Positions 60,141-64,000 of a stretch of DNA of 64,000 bases are shown here, piece by piece. The stretch covers positions 186,001 through 250,000 of the forward strand of contig NZ_AP019736.1 in assembly GCF_006542685.1 (NCBI RefSeq), written 5' to 3'. Source of the DNA: Alistipes dispar. Lineage in GTDB: Bacteria; Bacteroidota; Bacteroidia; Bacteroidales; Rikenellaceae. A program made the translations under genes and the position numbers. The notes beneath the pieces were generated by a model. That model did not search any database, was not told the DNA's origin, and saw only the letters and a list, made by a program, of their open reading frames with translations. The first letter of the stretch is position 1. Every line of letters begins with the position of its first letter.

Positions 60141-61172
60141 TTATTTTGCAATGTAGATATAGGCCGGAAGGTGGTCGCTGAAACCGCCCTGGAAATTGTT
60201 GCCCACGAACGTCCGGAGCGGATAGCCCTTGTACTGCCCCTCCTTCTGGATCATGTAGGGACGGCGGAAGATGCCTCCGTAGAACTTCGTATCGCCGACG
60301 GGCCGGATCTTCAGCTCGCCGGTCGAACCCGTGGCCAGGTTGTCCGAAACGATGATGTTGTCGAACAGGTTCCAGTCGTCGCGGTAGGCCAGCGAACCGT
60401 ATCCCGCCTTGAGCAGCGCAATGAAGGGGTTGAACATGTCGCCCGGACCGACCTCGCCGATCCGGCCCTTGGCACGGAGTCCCTCGACGATGCTCCGATC
60501 GGTGGCATCGTCGTTCAGGTCGCCCATCACGACCACCTTCGTGGCGGGATCGGCACGCTGCACCGAATCGACGATCGCGCGAACCTGCTCGGCGGCGGCC
60601 ATGCGCTTGGATGCCGAAGCGGCCTGGCCGCCCAGACGCGAGGGCCAGTGGCTCACGAGGAAGAAGAACGGCTCATCCTCGATCGTGCCCCACATCGTCA
60701 CGAAATCGCGCGTACGGAAATCGGGCATGTCGGGCATCCGGAACGGAATGGCTGCGCTGCCTTCGAGTTTGAAGACGTCGGGACGGTAGTAGAAACCCAC
60801 GTCGATACCGCGGAGATCGGGCGAATCGTAGTGCACGATCCGGTAGTTGCCCTTCGAAAGCTTCGGGGTGGCGATCACGTCCTCCATCACCGAGCGGTTC
60901 TCGACCTCCGAAACGCCGATCACGATCGGGAAATCTCCGTCCGCGGAGGCGATGTCGAACAGCACGCGCTCCAGGTTGCCGATCTTCTTCGCGTACTTGT
61001 ACGCGTTCCACTTCTTCGGCCCCTCGGGCGTGAACTCCGTGTCGTTCACACCCGGATCGTCGATCGTGTCGAACAGGTTCTCGAAGTTGTAGAAGACCAC
61101 TTTGTAGGGCTTCTGCGCAAAGCCTGCCGCGATGAGCACGGCAAACAGACCTGTCAAAAGGATTTTCTTCAT
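60141..61172 (-). CDS. Secreted endonuclease/exonuclease/phosphatase family protein
   Basis: A 343-residue enzyme with signal peptide (MKKILLTGLFAVLIAAGFAQ); the frame may begin at 61184. EEP motifs are all present: VVFYNFENLFD (Asn), VIGVSEVENRSVMED (metal Glu), FLVSHWPSR (His), VVVMGDLNDDATD (Asp/Asn) and GGFSDHLPAYIYI (terminal Asp-His). It hydrolyses phosphodiesters, plausibly DNA or RNA. Only about 17 bp separates it from the receptor gene, so both are one transcript. Confidence 0.92.
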   Translation of the reverse strand: MKKILLTGLFAVLIAAGFAQKPYKVVFYNFENLFDTIDDPGVNDTEFTPEGPKKWNAYKYAKKIGNLERVLFDIASADGDFPIVIGVSEVENRSVMEDVIATPKLSKGNYRIVHYDSPDLRGIDVGFYYRPDVFKLEGSAAIPFRMPDMPDFRTRDFVTMWGTIEDEPFFFLVSHWPSRLGGQAASASKRMAAAEQVRAIVDSVQRADPATKVVVMGDLNDDATDRSIVEGLRAKGRIGEVGPGDMFNPFIALLKAGYGSLAYRDDWNLFDNIIVSDNLATGSTGELKIRPVGDTKFYGGIFRRPYMIQKEGQYKGYPLRTFVGNNFQGGFSDHLPAYIYIAK

Positions 61173-61211
61173 AAAGCTTGTCATTAAGATTTGTCGGAAT
61201 TATAATCAGAT

Positions 61212-62459
61212 CTAAAGGCCGGGCCAGTCGCCGGGATCGTAGCTGCCTTTCACCTCCCGGGCCACGTCGGGGTCGAGGTTGCGGAAGAACGTGAATCCCG
61301 TCAGCTTCTCGATCTCTTCGACCGTGCAGGCCGCTTCGCGGAGCGAGGTGGCGGCGCCGTCGCTGTCGTTCGTGAAGAGGAATCCGACGGCCTTCAGCTC
61401 GTCGGCCGAGAAGTCCGAAATCGGCCGGTTCTCGTTGCCACGCTGGCGCAGCATCACCTTCCAGCAATGCGACGGCACGGCGATCGGGCCGTTCCGGTTG
61501 TCGATCGTCTTGTCCGTGAGGAACTCCGTACCCGTCACCACGTAGAGCGTATCGTAATTGAGGTATTTACCGCCGGTCTTCTCCCGTTCCGGCCCCCAGT
61601 CGCGCTCCTTGCCTTCGAGCGTCGCCCAGATACCCTGGTTGAAACGGCTGCTCTGCGGCATCATATTGGTCGCGTAGAAGGTCATCGCATTGGTCGCCCG
61701 CGTATTGTAGCGCGTCGCCGAGGCCAGCATGTGCCCCCGGTCGTACCCGTAGGAACCGTAGCCCTTGAGAATATACTGCTGATCCTCACGGGGAATCTCG
61801 GGTAACTGGTCGTTGGGGTCGAAAGCCCAGTCGTTCGTCCGTTCGAAGGAGGGCGTCGTGTAACAGTAATGCACCGGATAGGCGACCCAGCGCGACACGT
61901 GTTTCGCACGGTCGTAGCAGATCGAATAGTTGCGTCTGTACCCGCCCGTGGCGTATTCGGTCGTGGCAAGCGTCGTGTAATAGGTTTTGTAGATGAAATC
62001 GGCATCCTCCCGGAGAACGGGCTGTTCGGCCCAGGAGCGCTCGTAGTCGTAAACGATCGTCGAACCGGCCGACCGCTGGGTCATTTCGAGCCGGACGGCG
62101 TATCCGTCGGAGAAGGTCATGTCGATCCGGGCCGTACGGTCCTCGTCCGTCCCGTTTTTCTGCAAGTAGATGAAGACGGGAGATCCCGCCTCGCCGCCCG
62201 TTTCCGTCAGCGGCTCGGTCAAAGCGAACGAACACCAGGCGGCATCCTCCTCCGCGGAAATCACGGCACGGAAAGTCACCCCGCGGGCGCCTTCGGTCGT
62301 AATGCTGTTCGTCGTAGTCGAATAGTTCACGGTCTCTGCCACGAGCATCGCACGGGACTCCCTGTCGGTCCCTTCGTCCTTGCCGTCGCATCCCGCGAAC
62401 AGGATAAGCATACAGGCGGCAAACAGCCACATGCCTATCATTTTAATATTCAATGTCAT
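61212..62459 (-). CDS. Lipoprotein DNA/RNA non-specific endonuclease
   Basis: A 415-residue lipoprotein (signal to ILFAGCDG). Residues about 35-130 are a BACON-like beta-sandwich. The NucA/Serratia-type nuclease has YGSYGYDRGHMLASATR with the DRGH active-site motif (about 240-243), then NAMTFYATNMMPQSSRFNQG with the metal Asn, then YVVTGTEF. It cuts DNA and RNA without sequence preference, acting at the cell surface or periplasm. It is 27-39 bp before the EEP gene. A hairpin lies upstream, so its transcript may start here. Confidence 0.92.
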   Translation of the reverse strand: MTLNIKMIGMWLFAACMLILFAGCDGKDEGTDRESRAMLVAETVNYSTTTNSITTEGARGVTFRAVISAEEDAAWCSFALTEPLTETGGEAGSPVFIYLQKNGTDEDRTARIDMTFSDGYAVRLEMTQRSAGSTIVYDYERSWAEQPVLREDADFIYKTYYTTLATTEYATGGYRRNYSICYDRAKHVSRWVAYPVHYCYTTPSFERTNDWAFDPNDQLPEIPREDQQYILKGYGSYGYDRGHMLASATRYNTRATNAMTFYATNMMPQSSRFNQGIWATLEGKERDWGPEREKTGGKYLNYDTLYVVTGTEFLTDKTIDNRNGPIAVPSHCWKVMLRQRGNENRPISDFSADELKAVGFLFTNDSDGAATSLREAACTVEEIEKLTGFTFFRNLDPDVAREVKGSYDPGDWPGL

Positions 62460-62504
62460 CCGGAAAATTTCGCTATTTCAGCCTTCGCATCCAAAGAAAC
62501 CAAA

Positions 62505-62532
62505 CTCTTGGCGGGACCCTGCCCGCCAAGAG
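62505..62532 (-). terminator. Terminator or attenuator upstream of the nuclease gene
   Basis: An 11-bp perfect stem (62505-62515 with 62522-62532) followed on the minus strand by TTTGGTTTCTTT. It separates the 62559 gene from the nuclease operon. Confidence 0.75.
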
Positions 62533-62558
62533 TGGTTTTCAAAAGTCGGTCTATCGAA

Positions 62559-64000
62559 TTACTTGTTCTTCTTGAAGAAGCATACGCCCCATTTCAAGGT
62601 CGATTCGCTCTTGTAGGAACGAAGCAGATCATACGTTGCTCCGGCAGTACCGAGGTACACACCGTTGTTGGAGATCTTGATACCTTTCTCACCGTTATCC
62701 TCGAACAGCCATTCCGCACCATCGGGAGTATCTACCAGACCCATGCTACGGTTGGTTGCCTCCTTGAGGTTCTTCAGATACTTGCCGCCGGACTTGATAT
62801 AGTAGGTATTGGTCTTACCCGAAACGGCTTCCACGGTAATGAAAGCAGCCGTACCTTTCTCCTTATCGCGATCGCTGAGATTGGGATTCAGCGTCAGTTG
62901 ATTCGATTCATACTGATAGTTAACCGTCTCCAGATCCTTATTGCTCGATATAGTGCCTACCCAAATGTGATACGAATAGGGGGCATAGGTAATGGTATTA
63001 TTGTTATTCTTGTACGACTCGAGCATACCTGCCATAAGTAACTCACCGGCGGTCAGATCGGCCAGCGACGAGATGAGCGTATAGCCGTCACCCGATACGG
63101 GAGCAGCCTGCTTCAGATCCACCGAAGCCAGCGTCTCGCTACCGACCTTGGCAACGAGCGTTGCCGTGTAGGCGGCATCTGTTTCGTTATTTCCGGCTGC
63201 ATTTACGACAACATCCTTATCGGTATGGCTTACGACCGTAAACTTGTCGGCATTCGTGCCCACAATCTCAAAGGTAACCTCCGAAGCTGCAACATTAGCC
63301 ACAACATAGGGAAGCGTCTGCTGCTGCGGATCCGTTGCGGCAAAAGGTTCCGGCTCCTTCGTGAACGTCACGGCCGGAGTCGTCGTATTCGCATCAATCT
63401 TACGAAGCAGGATGTTCAGTTTGGAGTTCGAAGTATCGTAACCGAGAGCAAAACCGGTGGCATCCACCACATCCCCGCTCTCGAGTCCCTCGAAATAGGA
63501 ATCCAGACCGTAAGCGAACGCCACGGTCTTCACCGTCGTCAGTCCCAGAATTTCCAGCGTATAGGTATTGTAAGAAGCACCCTTCTCGATACCGAGGATA
63601 CCCGAAACCTTCACGTACTTGTAAGCGGCCTTCGATTCGTCGGCCTTGATCTCCGAAGCGTATTTCTCGATGGCCTCGGCATCGAACGTCTCGGGCTCGG
63701 GCAGAGCGAGCGAAGAATCGCCGCCCGTCGTCACCTCGAAATTCGAGAACTGGTAGAGACCGTAGCGCAGGGCGCTCTCACCCTTCACGGTAGCGGTCTT
63801 ACCGACAGCGCCGATATAGGGATTGGCGGTCTGATCCTGCCAGTTGTTCTCGAAAGCGAGCACATAATTGACCGTCCCGGAGTTCTCCTGCGCGAACATG
63901 ACGGCCTTCTGGTGAACACCGACGATGGTCGCATCTTCGATCTCGTAGTTGCCCTCTCCGAGCTGGTCGATCGTCGTCTTGGTATATTCCGTGGAGACGG
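62559..64000 (-). CDS. Secreted OB-fold/DUF5689-like protein, partial (N-terminus beyond right edge)
   Basis: 480 residues are visible and the frame is open to the right edge. The visible part has two OB-like regions: LGEGNYEIEDATIVGVHQKA, with a second around KVSGILGIEKGASYNTYTLE, then GLESGDVVDATGFALGY. A BACON-like linker (FEIVGTNADKFTV) and a C-terminal beta domain that ends STLKWGVCFFKKNK follow. The ordering is like other DUF5689 or choice-of-anchor surface lipoproteins. It precedes the nuclease operon on the same strand, and a hairpin lies between. Signal peptide not visible. Confidence 0.75.
   Translation of the reverse strand, partial: VSTEYTKTTIDQLGEGNYEIEDATIVGVHQKAVMFAQENSGTVNYVLAFENNWQDQTANPYIGAVGKTATVKGESALRYGLYQFSNFEVTTGGDSSLALPEPETFDAEAIEKYASEIKADESKAAYKYVKVSGILGIEKGASYNTYTLEILGLTTVKTVAFAYGLDSYFEGLESGDVVDATGFALGYDTSNSKLNILLRKIDANTTTPAVTFTKEPEPFAATDPQQQTLPYVVANVAASEVTFEIVGTNADKFTVVSHTDKDVVVNAAGNNETDAAYTATLVAKVGSETLASVDLKQAAPVSGDGYTLISSLADLTAGELLMAGMLESYKNNNNTITYAPYSYHIWVGTISSNKDLETVNYQYESNQLTLNPNLSDRDKEKGTAAFITVEAVSGKTNTYYIKSGGKYLKNLKEATNRSMGLVDTPDGAEWLFEDNGEKGIKISNNGVYLGTAGATYDLLRSYKSESTLKWGVCFFKKNK

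Noticed and set aside
57418..60156. A 912-codon plus-strand frame opposite the TonB-dependent receptor
   Set aside because: Antisense shadow; the receptor has signal peptide, plug and terminal Phe.
1..64000. CRISPR arrays and complete insertion sequences
   Set aside because: No regularly spaced direct repeats or transposase genes were found in the window.

Overview
The window looks like a chromosomal segment of a gut-type Bacteroidales bacterium. GC-rich codon use, TAnnTTTG -7 promoter boxes, a long NusB, BACON/DUF5689 surface lipoproteins and a TonB-dependent receptor fit Alistipes-like Rikenellaceae. The genus is my inference; no rRNA is present.

Bases 1 to about 22.9 kb are accessory DNA, visibly more AT-rich than the rest. 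(a) 1-5.75 kb is a tight leftward operon of seven genes: a membrane protein cut by the window edge, LemA, an unknown protein, a DUF1266 protein, two ankyrin-repeat proteins and a TPR-like protein. (b) 5.75-12.4 kb is a phage-like remnant: a DUF1320-type adaptor with an inserted module, terminase large subunit, a DUF5675 protein, HU, a histone H1-like protein and a tyrosine integrase. A 22-bp inverted repeat lies just upstream of the integrase. (c) 12.6-19.4 kb is a complete type I restriction-modification operon (XRE regulator, hsdM, hsdS, hsdR). (d) 19.5-22.85 kb is a very AT-rich ATPase + HNH nuclease pair resembling Septu (PtuA/PtuB). It is broken by two in-frame stops and two +1 homopolymer shifts.

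From about 23 kb the DNA is GC-rich backbone. It holds cobalamin adenosyltransferase, a BaiN-like flavoprotein, nusB, yajC and anaerobic ribonucleotide reductase genes nrdD/nrdG behind a cobalamin riboswitch. These are followed by a TSCPD protein, tRNA-Gln(UUG), a GH89-like glycosidase, ffh, a large BACON/DUF5689 lipoprotein, era, a TPR protein, an MFS transporter and a glycosyltransferase. Then come bacterioferritin, acyl-ACP thioesterase, a DUF2975/XRE pair, an M16 protease and an LtaS-like sulfatase.

The right end (56-64 kb) is a leftward cluster of secreted proteins: an OB-fold-like protein cut by the edge, a DNA/RNA non-specific nuclease, an endonuclease/exonuclease/phosphatase protein, a TonB-dependent receptor and a DUF5689 lipoprotein. 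I read it as a candidate nucleic-acid or phosphate scavenging locus.

Two themes cross the backbone. The first is B12-linked nucleotide reduction (riboswitch on nrdD, a TSCPD protein beside it, cobO nearby). The second is three separate nine-G tracts, two inside envelope-protein genes and one next to a regulator start, that could be slippage switches.
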